64,000 nt of DNA from Lachnospiraceae bacterium XBB2008 (GCA_900102235.1 FMVL01000003.1:310001-374000); one strand, 5' to 3'. Shown: positions 45,749 through 54,547, counted from the first letter of the stretch. Numbers and translations are program-made. Notes: generated by a model not told the origin, from the sequence alone.

Positions 45749-46435
45749 TTACTCCAAACCCTTTTTTCTGAATGCGATAAAGAATAAAACAGCCATCATG
45801 GCGGCATTTACAGCAAGAATTAAGATGCTGTCCGTCCTGATCCCGTCAAATGCCATATCATCCATGAGTGTCTTAAGCTGCTGCGTATATGCGAATCTTG
45901 CAACTTTTTCAATGCTTTCGTTGAACATGGCAAGCATCGGAGAAAAGGCAAATACCAGCATTACCGGCATTACAATGGAAGTGGCGGTCATCTGATTCCT
46001 TGCGAATATGCCTATGCATGCCCCTGCCAGGATCGAAATGCCAAATCCGACTGCCATGATAAACAGATAAAACGGCATGTCTTCGTTTTTCATGCCCGTT
46101 GCCATCACCCCGGCGCCGATCATGCATATTACCCACACATAAATGCCGACGCCTGATAGATATTCCCACGGCTTAACATTGGCCATTGTCAGCACTCTTA
46201 ATGTGTTCTTTTCCTTTTCCTCGGATATGATCGATGCTGTCGAAGTCAGAGGGGCCATCCCCATATACATGACGGAAAACAGTTTTGTGAAAAACAACTC
46301 CGGCATTCCGTCTATATTGATCGCATTTTCCATGACAAGTGTCATGACCGGAAACAGGATAAACTGTATCAGAACCATTTTATTCTTGAGAGTATCCCTG
46401 ATCTGCTTTTTTATTATGATCAAAATGTTATGCAT
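45749..46435 (-). CDS. ABC-2 type transporter permease
   Basis: 228 aa, six membrane segments, ABC-2 type (YLSGVGIYVWVICMIGAGVMATG, FYLFIMAVGFGISILAGACIGIF). Overlaps the ATPase gene by 16 bases. With that subunit it forms an exporter of the drug/lipid/peptide type; substrate unknown. Confidence 0.88.
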   Translation of the reverse strand: MHNILIIIKKQIRDTLKNKMVLIQFILFPVMTLVMENAINIDGMPELFFTKLFSVMYMGMAPLTSTASIISEEKEKNTLRVLTMANVKPWEYLSGVGIYVWVICMIGAGVMATGMKNEDMPFYLFIMAVGFGISILAGACIGIFARNQMTATSIVMPVMLVFAFSPMLAMFNESIEKVARFAYTQQLKTLMDDMAFDGIRTDSILILAVNAAMMAVLFFIAFRKKGLE

Positions 46436-47283
46436 GCTTCATCCTCCTCTAACTTTCTTCCCGTCAGTTCCAAAAAGACCGTTTCAAGTGTCGGTTCGGA
46501 CGAATGGATCGTCTCGATACTTCCCGCTGCCAAAAGCCGGCCTATCCATTCTGCGGATTTGCTCTCGTGGGGTATGATCAGATCCTCGCCGGAGGATAAA
46601 TGCAATTTTATGGTTTTCTGATGATTATATTTCCTGCATATTTTATCAGGCGCCTCATTTTCAACGATCACACCCTCATTGAGCAGAGCAACTCTGTCGC
46701 AGAGTTTATGGGCCTCTTCCATATTGTGCGTGGTCAGAAAGATCGTGCAGCCCTCTTTTTTCTTCTCAAGTATGATCTTATGGATCTGCCGCATGGTCTG
46801 CGGATCCAGCCCGCTTGTAGGCTCATCCAGGAATATCAGCTTCGGAGCATGCATGAAGACCCTCGCAAGACATAGTCTTGCTCTCATGCCTTTGGAAAGC
46901 GTCGATGCCGGTTTGTTTCCCGCCTCCTTTAATCCGACCTGTTCAAGAGTACTTTTGATCCTGTCATGCGAAACTCCGTAAATATCCGCGAAGATCTTCA
47001 GGTTATCAATACAGGATAATCTTTCATAGACCCCGAACTGATCCATCATGATCCCGATATTCTTCCTGTCCTCTCCCGACAATGCCGATACATCTTTATC
47101 AAAAACGCTTACCTCGCCACTGTCAAACTCAAGCTGTCCGGTAAGAATCTTAATGAGAGTAGTCTTGCCTGCACCGGACGGTCCGAGGAGCCCGAATATC
47201 TCTCCGTCGCCTATATCAAAACCTATTCCCGATAAAACCGTCTTGCCCGAAAAACTTTTGTAAACATCATTACAACGTATCAT
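46420..47283 (-). CDS. ABC transporter ATP-binding subunit
   Basis: 287 aa from ATG 47283 (AAGGAGG six bases upstream). Walker A GPSGAGKTTLIK, signature TLSKGMRARLCLARVF (degenerate SKGMR for SGGQ, common in ABC-2 drug exporters), Walker B LIFLDEPTSGLD, switch His in LTTHNMEEA. First gene of ABC-permease-LytTR-DUF3021. Its ribosome site and start codon are one arm of a long inverted repeat (47281-47337). Confidence 0.93.
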   Translation of the reverse strand: MIRCNDVYKSFSGKTVLSGIGFDIGDGEIFGLLGPSGAGKTTLIKILTGQLEFDSGEVSVFDKDVSALSGEDRKNIGIMMDQFGVYERLSCIDNLKIFADIYGVSHDRIKSTLEQVGLKEAGNKPASTLSKGMRARLCLARVFMHAPKLIFLDEPTSGLDPQTMRQIHKIILEKKKEGCTIFLTTHNMEEAHKLCDRVALLNEGVIVENEAPDKICRKYNHQKTIKLHLSSGEDLIIPHESKSAEWIGRLLAAGSIETIHSSEPTLETVFLELTGRKLEEDEACITF

Positions 47284-47337
47284 TCCCGACCTCCTTATAT
47301 CTGTCTTAGACACAAAATATCAGGAGGATCGGGAATG
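47281..47337. promoter_or_regulatory. Inverted repeat covering the start of the ABC-LytTR operon
   Basis: CATTCCCGACCTCCT (47281-47295) and AGGAGGATCGGGAATG (47322-47337) are complementary over 15 bp with one bulge. On the message, the second arm would be the AAGGAGG ribosome site plus AUG, fully paired with a segment 26 bases upstream. The loop contains a smaller GUCUAAGAC hairpin. Likely a translational switch, or a dyad operator. Confidence 0.75.
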
Positions 47338-47406
47338 TTCAATACACTGTAACGTCAGTTGCCCAAATCGCTACATAAGATGCCGGTTTGATCGATCATA
47401 ACGGTT

Positions 47407-48153
47407 CTAAAGGACCGTTGGTTTCTTCTTTGAAAACCATCCCCGGAATACACCGCCCTGAAACACCGATATGATCGTAAAAAAGATATCCGCGCAGAGA
47501 ATGAATATAAATGACGGAAGCATGATCCTTGTATAATGTTTACCGTATTCTTTCTTCCTGTTGATGCAGATCGCAAGCCATATATCAAACGTGATTATGC
47601 CGCATCCCAGTGCCAGGACTTCCAGGATCTGCTTTCCGTAAACTATCCATGGCCAGGACGGGAAAATGATCCCCTCATTGATTCCCGACAAAAGCGTCCG
47701 CATCAGCGCTATCCCCAGAAAGACGATGAGCAGGATACGCATGACATTCATCATGACTCCACCGCCGATGCCGAGTCCGCCACACCATTTAATCCCGCTC
47801 CGGTCACAGAAATTCTCCATAATCTGCATCAACGGTTCATTCTGTTTTCCTTCTATAAAACCGTTGTTTGCAATGACATATACATTAAGATCCTTATTCC
47901 GTTCAAGGCAGGATAACTCCATCTTTTTAAGAAACGGCAGCAGATGCGAAGGCACCCCGTCCACATAAAGCGGCATGGAGAATACGACAGTTTCGGCATC
48001 CGCGATCTCGCTCAGAACACGGTCATGATCTGCCGGGGTTCTGAGCTTCTCTTTCTTCTTTTTCCCGAAAACGAACAGTCCGGTAAGTCTCATGATGAAA
48101 CCTGAAGCGCTCAGCCGCATCTTGGGGCTGCAGTCTATAAATACCGTTTTCAT
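47407..48153 (-). CDS. Flavodoxin-like reductase with membrane C-terminus
   Basis: 248 aa. Residues 1-140 follow a flavodoxin/FMN-reductase fold (KTVFIDCSPKMRLSASG, ETVVFSMPLYVDGVPSHLLPFLKKM, NVYVIANNGFIEGKQNEPL). The rest has three membrane segments (MRILLIVFLGIALMRTLL, ILEVLALGCGIITFDIWLAI, FIFILCADIFFTIISVF). Membrane-anchored members of this fold are unusual. Start overlaps the stop of the soluble flavodoxin gene by four bases. Redox partner unknown. Confidence 0.75.
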   Translation of the reverse strand: MKTVFIDCSPKMRLSASGFIMRLTGLFVFGKKKKEKLRTPADHDRVLSEIADAETVVFSMPLYVDGVPSHLLPFLKKMELSCLERNKDLNVYVIANNGFIEGKQNEPLMQIMENFCDRSGIKWCGGLGIGGGVMMNVMRILLIVFLGIALMRTLLSGINEGIIFPSWPWIVYGKQILEVLALGCGIITFDIWLAICINRKKEYGKHYTRIMLPSFIFILCADIFFTIISVFQGGVFRGWFSKKKPTVL

Positions 48154-48641
48154 AAATCTGCTCCCTCCTCATCTCTCTGAAGATCCAGGAAACATACTTC
48201 ATAGTCGGAAGCGCCCCAATTAATGGCATTCCGTTCAACCAGAAGCTTCCAGGTTTCTTTTTCTTTGTCGCTTACATCTCCCGTGACATATACCCTGACG
48301 CTGTTATTTATTTTGTATCGGAGTGTATGGTGCATCTGTCTGCCTCTATAGGTGCTCATGGGAGTAGACATTCCGATCGAACGATCCAGCAGGTTTTTGA
48401 CCGCAGGACTGTATCCGCCATACCAGTTTTCGGTAACTATCACCAGATCTTCGGCCTGTCCCAATATCCTGCACATTTCCTGCAAAGAGTCTTTCAAAAC
48501 ACAGGTCGCAGGTGTCTTTGTCCAACATTTGAAACATCCCTGGCACGGTGCATATCTTCCGTCGGCATATATCACACGATCATACTTTTCTTTTTCGTGA
48601 TCACTGAATGTAAGGTCCCGATCATGGATAAGTACTTTCAT
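48150..48641 (-). CDS. Flavodoxin-family NAD(P)H:FMN reductase-like protein
   Basis: 163 aa. Contains the CXXC-type set YAPCQGCFKCWTKTPATCVLKD and LVIVTENWYGGYSPAVKNLLDRSIG, hallmarks of the multimeric flavodoxin (WrbA/iron-sulfur flavoprotein-like) group; the usual N-terminal loop is short. Coupled to the membrane flavodoxin downstream by an ATGA overlap. Confidence 0.82.
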   Translation of the reverse strand: MKVLIHDRDLTFSDHEKEKYDRVIYADGRYAPCQGCFKCWTKTPATCVLKDSLQEMCRILGQAEDLVIVTENWYGGYSPAVKNLLDRSIGMSTPMSTYRGRQMHHTLRYKINNSVRVYVTGDVSDKEKETWKLLVERNAINWGASDYEVCFLDLQRDEEGADL

Positions 48642-48714
48642 CTTTTCAACTCTTCTTTTGCGAACCGGTCATGATCATCGTTCATAACATGGATCGCCCT
48701 GTCGTTATAAATCA

Positions 48715-49770
48715 TCAGTTCTCTTCAAGCATATTCAATGCTTCTTTATAGTCCTGTCCGAGGATCTCCTGCACTTTCTCAAAATCATATTTCTCATGCA
48801 GCCTTGTCTGAACCTTCAGAAACGCTTTCTTTCCGTACTTTCTGATATATAAGGATTGGGCTTTTGCCGCACCTGCTCCGTCATTTGAGGGCGTATAAAA
48901 ACCTTTTTCACAGGTTTCAAGTTCGCCGCACTCGTAGCATCCGTCTATATTCTTCTCAATGCAGCACTTTACGTTAGGGCATATCCTGCCTTCGGAACAT
49001 GTTGCAAAAGAGCAGACATTATACTCTGTTCGGCAGCCTCCGCACCACTCGCCAAGGAAACAATGGTCGCACGACAATCCGCAGATCGCGGAGGGATCCG
49101 CGCCTTTTCGGGCAATCTTGCAAAGCCGGTTCTTGATCCGCCGCATCGCTTCTATATGCATGATCCAGTGGCGGGAAAACGGCATCTGAATGAGGCCCTT
49201 CACATCCTTGCCGCACCAGTAATCGATCAGCCAGAATGCGTTTTCGTCCTCGCTGACGCATTTACTTTCCACCAGCTTCTGTTTCGTTTCTTCCGAAAAT
49301 TTCCGTTTCAGATCTTTGTACTGCAGCCCGGAAAGGATCCGGTCGCTTGATTCCTTTACGGCCTTCGCATAGAGATAGAGTTCCTGTACATTCAGTTTCT
49401 TTGAAAATTCTGCAATTTCTTCACCCTCAAGTTCATTCCCGGTTGTAATGATCGATGAACCGATCATGCATAGATGATCATCCCGAAACAGTATCTGCTC
49501 ATCCCCTGCGATCATCTCATGTGCCACGATATCCTCTATCCGGAAGATATGCCAAATGGAGTATGCAAGCGTCTTGCTGTGATATCCTTTTGCACCTGCG
49601 AAGGGCAATTGATAAAAAGCCTTCTCCGGATACCCCTCTACTATCCAGGTGATCTGCTGAAATAAATCTTCCCTGAATTCGATCAGTTTCCCGATGGCTT
49701 CATCAAAAGTGGTTTCTTTCGACAAAAGCTTCTGTATTTCCTTATTCTTTTCCGACCAGTCCTTATCCAT
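48715..49770 (-). CDS. DinB-like domain fused to DUF3795 cysteine-rich domain
   Basis: 351 aa. Residues about 1-215 are a DinB-type four-helix bundle with candidate metal His (YSIWHIFRIEDIVAHEM, FSRHWIMHIEAMRRI). Residues about 225-351 are DUF3795-like: ICGLSCDHCFLGEWCGGC, then FATCSEGRICPNVKCCIEKNIDGCYECGELETC. Twelve or more cysteines suggest metal binding. Starts one base after the MATE stop. Function unknown. Confidence 0.78.
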   Translation of the reverse strand: MDKDWSEKNKEIQKLLSKETTFDEAIGKLIEFREDLFQQITWIVEGYPEKAFYQLPFAGAKGYHSKTLAYSIWHIFRIEDIVAHEMIAGDEQILFRDDHLCMIGSSIITTGNELEGEEIAEFSKKLNVQELYLYAKAVKESSDRILSGLQYKDLKRKFSEETKQKLVESKCVSEDENAFWLIDYWCGKDVKGLIQMPFSRHWIMHIEAMRRIKNRLCKIARKGADPSAICGLSCDHCFLGEWCGGCRTEYNVCSFATCSEGRICPNVKCCIEKNIDGCYECGELETCEKGFYTPSNDGAGAAKAQSLYIRKYGKKAFLKVQTRLHEKYDFEKVQEILGQDYKEALNMLEEN

Positions 49771-49771
49771 G

Positions 49772-51118
49772 CTAGATCTTTATCTTAGTCCACTTACCCT
49801 GCTTAAATCTTATCGAAGCAAAAATGAAACGTGATACCTGATCTGCCAGGATCCCCATCCATACTCCGTTTATCCCGAAACCGAGCGTGTATCCGAATAC
49901 ATAGGAAAAAACAGTTCTGATGACCGTTACGCTCACTATCGAGACCTTAGCGGTGTATGCGGTATCACCGGCACCTCTTAAGCATCCCATGTAGATGACC
50001 TGAGATACCTGGAAGATGACCACCACTATAATGATCCTGGTAATATCCACACCGATCTTGACGATCTCGGGTTCTTCGAAGAACGCTGACATGATGGCAT
50101 GGCCTCCGAAAAAATACAGGCAGGCAAGAACAAAAGATATGAACAGACCTATCACTCTGCAGGTCCGTCCGTATTCTCTGGCCAGTTTCTCATCCTTCTG
50201 ACCCAGGCTTCGTCCTATAAGTGCCACCGCTGTCGCCTGAAGTCCGTCTCCGAACGAAAAGGACAATCCCATTATATTCATTCCGACCTGATGGGCAGCC
50301 ATGGCGGCAGTTCCCATCTTGGCGGCCATGATCGATGTTGCCATAAATCCCACTCTCATGAGGATCTGTTCAAAGAATACAGAATATCCCACTTTGATAA
50401 GTGATCTTACAGCTGCAAATCCCGGCAGGATCTTATTTTTTACGATAAAAGGAATACTGACAAAACAGCCGTCGACAAACAGCGATCTTACGCTCATTAT
50501 GCTCGCAACAACCGTTCCCAGGACCGTAGCCAGTGCCGCTCCCTTCACCCCCAGAGCCGGGAACCCCAGTTTACCTCCGATGAGAAGATAATTGAAGATC
50601 ACATTTACGGTATTGGACACCAGATTGGTCCTCATGGTGATCCTGGTGTTGCCCGCACCTCTCTGTGCGGAGTTTATTCCCATCTGAATGCAGTTGAAGA
50701 TCATTCCGCCCATGACGATCCTGAAGTAGCTTACAGCCAGATCGTGTGTGTCCGGATTCGAACCGCAGAATCTTATGATACCGTCAGCAAAAACAACCAG
50801 CAGAGTACTGATGATGATCGCAGCAAACAGGATAAAGACGATACCGGAAAACAGGATCCTGTTGGCATCGTCTTTTTTATCCTCTCCCCTTCTTCTTGCT
50901 ACGAGAGCAGACAGAGAAACATTTATGGCAAAGAACATGGAAAGCCCCATAAACTTGGGCTGTGTGGTAAGTCCTATCGCAGCAACAGCGTTACTCCCGA
51001 GTCCGCTCACCATATATGAATCCACCAGCCCCACAAAAGCCGTAAAAAAAGATTCAACAACAGCCGGCCACGCCATATTTATTGTTTCTCTGTACAGACT
51101 GTTTTTTTCTTGTTCCAT
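49772..51118 (-). CDS. MATE family efflux transporter
   Basis: 448 aa, twelve membrane segments in two homologous halves, typical MATE/MatE: INMAWPAVVESFFTAFVGLVDSYMVSGLG at the start and GYSVFFEQILMRVGFMATSIMAAKMGTAAMAAHQV in the second half. Exports drugs or metabolites by sodium or proton antiport. No clear ribosome site; it begins 2 bases after the XRE-AbrB gene and probably depends on coupling. Confidence 0.92.
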   Translation of the reverse strand: MEQEKNSLYRETINMAWPAVVESFFTAFVGLVDSYMVSGLGSNAVAAIGLTTQPKFMGLSMFFAINVSLSALVARRRGEDKKDDANRILFSGIVFILFAAIIISTLLVVFADGIIRFCGSNPDTHDLAVSYFRIVMGGMIFNCIQMGINSAQRGAGNTRITMRTNLVSNTVNVIFNYLLIGGKLGFPALGVKGAALATVLGTVVASIMSVRSLFVDGCFVSIPFIVKNKILPGFAAVRSLIKVGYSVFFEQILMRVGFMATSIMAAKMGTAAMAAHQVGMNIMGLSFSFGDGLQATAVALIGRSLGQKDEKLAREYGRTCRVIGLFISFVLACLYFFGGHAIMSAFFEEPEIVKIGVDITRIIIVVVIFQVSQVIYMGCLRGAGDTAYTAKVSIVSVTVIRTVFSYVFGYTLGFGINGVWMGILADQVSRFIFASIRFKQGKWTKIKI

Positions 51119-51120
51119 TT

Positions 51121-51555
51121 TCAGCTTTTCGGCGTCTTTTTAAGTTTCTCAACCAGACCGGCCAATGACAGAAAGCTTTCGGCTTTGACTACGGCGATCC
51201 CCTGCCCTTCGTCTCCGAGAACAACAAGCTGGTCTCCGGGAGATATATCAAACAGTTTTCTGGCCTTTGCCGGAATAACTATCTGTCCCTTATCTCCCAC
51301 CGTGACAAGTCCAAAAAGATGCTTTCCCTTAGGCGGAACGGCAAATCCCATATTTTCTTCCGGCTCATAATTGGCCAGGTCATCCAGCGACACTCCGAAA
51401 ACATCGGCAAGCTGTTTGCATTTATCAAGATCGGGAACAGTTTCCCCGGCTTCCCATTTGGCAACGGATTGTCTCGTGACGCCAAGCTTTTCCGCAACAT
51501 CCTCCTGCGTCATCTGCAACAGTTTTCGCAATTGAACCAGATTATCCTTAAACAA
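51121..51555 (-). CDS. XRE-AbrB fusion transcriptional regulator
   Basis: 144 aa from a TTG at 51555, which has AAGGAGA nine bases upstream; no ATG fits. XRE helix-turn-helix at residues 1-60 (MTQEDVAEKLGVTRQSVAKWE) and a SpoVT/AbrB domain from about 85 (LVTVGDKGQIVIPAKARKLFDISPGDQLVVLGDE). This combination is often found next to transporter genes. It overlaps the acyltransferase stop by eight bases and precedes the MATE gene, likely its target. Confidence 0.88.
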   Translation of the reverse strand: MFKDNLVQLRKLLQMTQEDVAEKLGVTRQSVAKWEAGETVPDLDKCKQLADVFGVSLDDLANYEPEENMGFAVPPKGKHLFGLVTVGDKGQIVIPAKARKLFDISPGDQLVVLGDEGQGIAVVKAESFLSLAGLVEKLKKTPKS

Positions 51556-52639
51556 TATCCCGTTTCTCCTTCTTGATTCCCAGTACTGCCCACCTGAAAA
51601 ACGGGATCCGCGAAATAACGGCATACAGGCCGTATCCGAATATGAATCCTGCCACCAGGCTTAAAATGTAGCATACAGGTGCCGGTAAAATTCCCGGTTT
51701 AGCTAAAACAAGAGCAACAGAAGATATCCCGAGGTAATGGAATACATACAGTCCGAAGCTGTGCCCTGACATCCATTTGGTAAAAGAGTTTGAAAAGTCA
51801 CCAAATCGTGCCATTCCCGAAAGCATGGCCAGTGATCCCGCATAAGCATCAAGTGAATATAAGAGTCCCCTGTTGATAGGCTTGTCTGCGTAGTTATCGC
51901 CGAAATACAGACCTGCGAATGCCACACATATGACTGCGGCAAATACTATCAAAGGTACTGCGATCTTCTTCAGGCGTTCGATCACTTCATCATTCGAGAA
52001 CACGAAATAACCGAGCATGAAGAACACGAAGTAAAATGCGATCCTGTATACCGAAACGATCGGAGTATTAAGGATCTGCGCTGCCCCCCATATCGGGAAA
52101 AGAAAAAGGGCGATCATCCACAGCGGAGTTTTTTCTCCCGCTTTCAAAAGCTTTCCTTTTTCAATCTTTCTGACAAGAACAAGTATAACACAGTAAAGCC
52201 ACAGCAGATGCACATACCAGAGCACTCCGCTTCCCGATGCGACCATGATCAGGTAGATCAGCGGCTTCGGAACTCCTTCAGAGACCAGTCCTTCGAATCC
52301 TCCGCCCAGGGACATGCTCACATACCCCTGAATGAATTGAAATACGAAGAGGCCTATGGTTGACGGAATCAGAAGCTTTAGAGTCCTGGCCCTGATGAAC
52401 TCTTTTTCCGTATGCGAATCCAATGACAGCCTGGCACTTATTCCCGATACCAGGAAAAGAACAGGCATGAACCACGGATAGACCAGATACTGATATACGT
52501 CATAATACTGAACCGGCAGACTTGTGATCTTTCCCAGACCGCCAAGAACCCCCTCAGCGTTATACATGTAAAGCACATGATAGATAACGACTATGACGAC
52601 AGTTATCCAGCGAATGTTGTCCAAGTAGTATTTTCTCAT
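51548..52639 (-). CDS. Acyltransferase 3 family membrane protein
   Basis: 363 aa, ten membrane helices. RKYYLDNIRWITVVIVVIYHVLYMYN at the start contains the family's conserved R and H. Transfers acyl groups to surface sugars, lipids or small molecules. GGTGGG before the ATG. Overlaps the XRE-AbrB gene. Confidence 0.88.
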   Translation of the reverse strand: MRKYYLDNIRWITVVIVVIYHVLYMYNAEGVLGGLGKITSLPVQYYDVYQYLVYPWFMPVLFLVSGISARLSLDSHTEKEFIRARTLKLLIPSTIGLFVFQFIQGYVSMSLGGGFEGLVSEGVPKPLIYLIMVASGSGVLWYVHLLWLYCVILVLVRKIEKGKLLKAGEKTPLWMIALFLFPIWGAAQILNTPIVSVYRIAFYFVFFMLGYFVFSNDEVIERLKKIAVPLIVFAAVICVAFAGLYFGDNYADKPINRGLLYSLDAYAGSLAMLSGMARFGDFSNSFTKWMSGHSFGLYVFHYLGISSVALVLAKPGILPAPVCYILSLVAGFIFGYGLYAVISRIPFFRWAVLGIKKEKRDIV

Positions 52640-52775
52640 ACTTATCCCACCTTTGCAATTTATTTTAACATCATTCTATTGCACGGATAGGCATGAGTCC
52701 ACCAACCGAAATTAACATTTAAGAGGGATTTGTGTTAAGAATCGTTGCAATCTGACAAAGCTCAGGACTGCTATG

Positions 52776-53564
52776 TCATCTTAAATATCTATCCGCTAAT
52801 CCGCTTACAATTCTTGAATCCAGAACATCCAGTTCAGTCTCAAAAGTAAGTATCAAGCGCTCACCGGGCATAATCCCGTTCATTTGATAGCTGTTGAGCT
52901 TCTTTACTGCAGTTACGGCATATTCGGGTTTGTCCATCATTCCTTCATGTTCCCAATAAATTTCTTTTCTGAGCTTTTTTGAAAAGAATGTAAAATCCGG
53001 ATAGACTATCCCATACCCCGGAAGGTTCAATGGTTTTTCATACTTATACAGGATATTGTTCCTGAAAAAGAAATCCGCAAGTATCTTCTCCGATTTTGAT
53101 CGCACACGCTCTCCTTTTTCCGTGTAAATCTCAGGCAGCCCTTCTTTGAAAGCTTTCCCAACATATGATTCTGAATACCATTGTTCTTGTAATTGACTAA
53201 ATGTTGGTTCTACAGGGGTAATAAGTTTCTGTCTCGCAGGGTGAAGCAACGTATATAATTGTTCAATCTCGTCATCATTGTAATCCTTGAGACACCTGGC
53301 AATATGTTTGGACCTTGCCTCAGCAGTCTTAAGTACTGCATCATTATATGCCTTCTGCGCCAGTTGACGGGGAAGCTGTACATTCTCCCTTGGGATGTAT
53401 TCTCCATATCTGTCATTTACACACTGATAATATCTGGTGACTCCATGATCTACCGATATACGAAGTCGTCCTTCGGGTGTAGCAGCATTGCTTTCGCTTA
53501 CATCAGCTATGATGCTCTGCAGGTGCTTTTGTTCCTGTAATAGCAGTTCTCTTAATCCGTTCAA
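52776..53564 (-). CDS. PD-(D/E)XK nuclease-like protein of unknown function
   Basis: 262 aa, family not recognised with certainty. Residues about 1-130 are helical. The C-terminal part reads RSKSEKILADFFFRNNILYKYEKPL, then YGIVYPDFTFFSKK and IYWEHEGMMD: an E, then PDF, then E-x-H as in PD-(D/E)XK folds (TnsA/DUF559-like), with His at the usual Lys. A strand of LILTFE follows. Base composition is more AT-rich than the neighbours. The 54-bp-period two-box array (53711-54045) lies upstream of its start. No transposase or cas partner is nearby. Confidence 0.65.
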   Translation of the reverse strand: MNGLRELLLQEQKHLQSIIADVSESNAATPEGRLRISVDHGVTRYYQCVNDRYGEYIPRENVQLPRQLAQKAYNDAVLKTAEARSKHIARCLKDYNDDEIEQLYTLLHPARQKLITPVEPTFSQLQEQWYSESYVGKAFKEGLPEIYTEKGERVRSKSEKILADFFFRNNILYKYEKPLNLPGYGIVYPDFTFFSKKLRKEIYWEHEGMMDKPEYAVTAVKKLNSYQMNGIMPGERLILTFETELDVLDSRIVSGLADRYLR

Positions 53565-53710
53565 ATATTAGCCGCCTTTTCTTTTTTTTGATTGGCAATA
53601 AGTAATGCCTTTGTTTTTTTTTTTGATTAATTAACTTTTTTAAATATCTTTGGGAGATCTTGATTGCTTCAAAATAGGCTTTATCAAGAATAGGTCATAT
53701 CTTTTTTCGC

Positions 53711-54045
53711 TAATATGACTCAATTAGAATACTGATAGAATTGAAGTCATCCAGACACAAATCTGAATTTGACTCATTATAAACAATGCCGGGGTTGCAG
53801 TCAACAGATTACAGCTGGGCATTTGACTCTAATACATGATTATGAAATTGCGGTCATGGAAATCCCTCCGGGCCCTTGACTCATTCTTGAAATTACATGA
53901 TTTGAAGTCAACTCAGCTCGTTGCGATAGTTGACTCATATTGGGAAAACCGGATTTGCGGTCAAGACCTTAGTCGCCACAGGTTGACTCAAACAGATGAA
54001 TACAGGATTTGCGGTCAACATTTCACATGCCACAGGTTGACTCAA
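53711..54045. repeat. Array of alternating TTGACTCA and TTGMRGTCA boxes, period 53-54 bp
   Basis: Box A (TGACTCA, one copy TGACTCT) starts at 53716, 53770, 53824, 53877, 53931, 53984 and 54038: steps of 54, 54, 53, 54, 53, 54. Box B (TTG then A/C, A/G, GTCA) ends at 53749, 53803, 53856, 53910, 53963 and 54017. All intervening stretches, about 17-20 bases on each side, are unique apart from GGATTTG and CCACAGG in the last two or three units. A and B are inverted half-sites (TTGAC / GTCAA), so the array alternates inverted repeats. Frame is not kept, so it is not coding. Confidence 0.85.
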
Positions 54046-54080
54046 GAAGAAAACCGGAAGCCATGAAACAGGCTTCCGGT
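54043..54080 (-). terminator. Terminator of rplM-rpsI
   Basis: Minus strand ACCGGAAGCC, eight-base loop, GGCTTCCGGT (54080-54053) followed by TTTTCTTCTT. Perfect 10-bp stem, 60 bases past the rpsI stop. Confidence 0.85.
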
Positions 54081-54139
54081 AAATGAAATCTTTGATAATT
54101 CTCGAATAAAGAAATACCGCTTTCTGGTAACCCAGATGA

Positions 54140-54547
54140 TCATCTCTTTGAGAACTGAGGTGCGCGGCGGGCTGCTTTGAGACCGTACTTCTTACGCTCT
54201 TTCATACGAGGATCTCTGGTTAAGTATCCTGCAGACTTAAGTGCGGGTCTGTAATCTTCATCTGCCTGAAGAAGTGCTCTTGCGATACCGTGACGGCAAG
54301 CACCTGCCTGTCCTGTGTATCCGCCACCCTTAACGAAGATCGTTACATCGAACTTATCGGTAGTCTCTGTAGTTACGAGAGGCTGGCGAAGGATAACCTT
54401 AAGTGTCTCCTGTCCGAAATAATCATCAATGTCTCTCTTGTTGATGGTGATGTTTCCCTTACCGGGCTTTAAATATACTCTTGCTACGGAGCTCTTACGT
54501 CTGCCGGTTCCGTAGTAGCTTACCTGATTCTTAGCTGCTCTTGCCAT
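54140..54547 (-). CDS. rpsI: 30S ribosomal protein S9
   Basis: 135 aa. [22 protein letters not shown] at the start, [24 protein letters not shown] in the middle and the basic tail [25 protein letters not shown] identify S9; the final Ser-Lys-Arg reaches the decoding site. Follows rplM by 19 bases; classic pair. Confidence 0.98.
   Translation of the reverse strand: MARAAKNQVSYYGTGRRKSSVARVYLKPGKGNITINKRDIDDYFGQETLKVILRQPLVTTETTDKFDVTIFVKGGGYTGQAGACRHGIARALLQADEDYRPALKSAGYLTRDPRMKERKKYGLKAARRAPQFSKR

Noticed and set aside
52655-52670. GCAAAGGTGG upstream of the acyltransferase as a fifth leader element
   Set aside because: It is just the ribosome site; there is no hairpin or T run.
53580-53640. 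Poly-T tracts near 53590 and 53615 as terminators
   Set aside because: No stem precedes them; just AT-rich sequence upstream of the nuclease-like gene.
53711-54045. The 54-bp array as a CRISPR
   Set aside because: Conserved blocks are only 8-10 bases, separated by unique 17-20-base stretches on both sides; there is no long identical repeat and no cas gene.
53836-54066. Plus-strand open frame across the box array
   Set aside because: The 53/54-base period shifts frame between units, so box codons are not conserved; no ribosome site.
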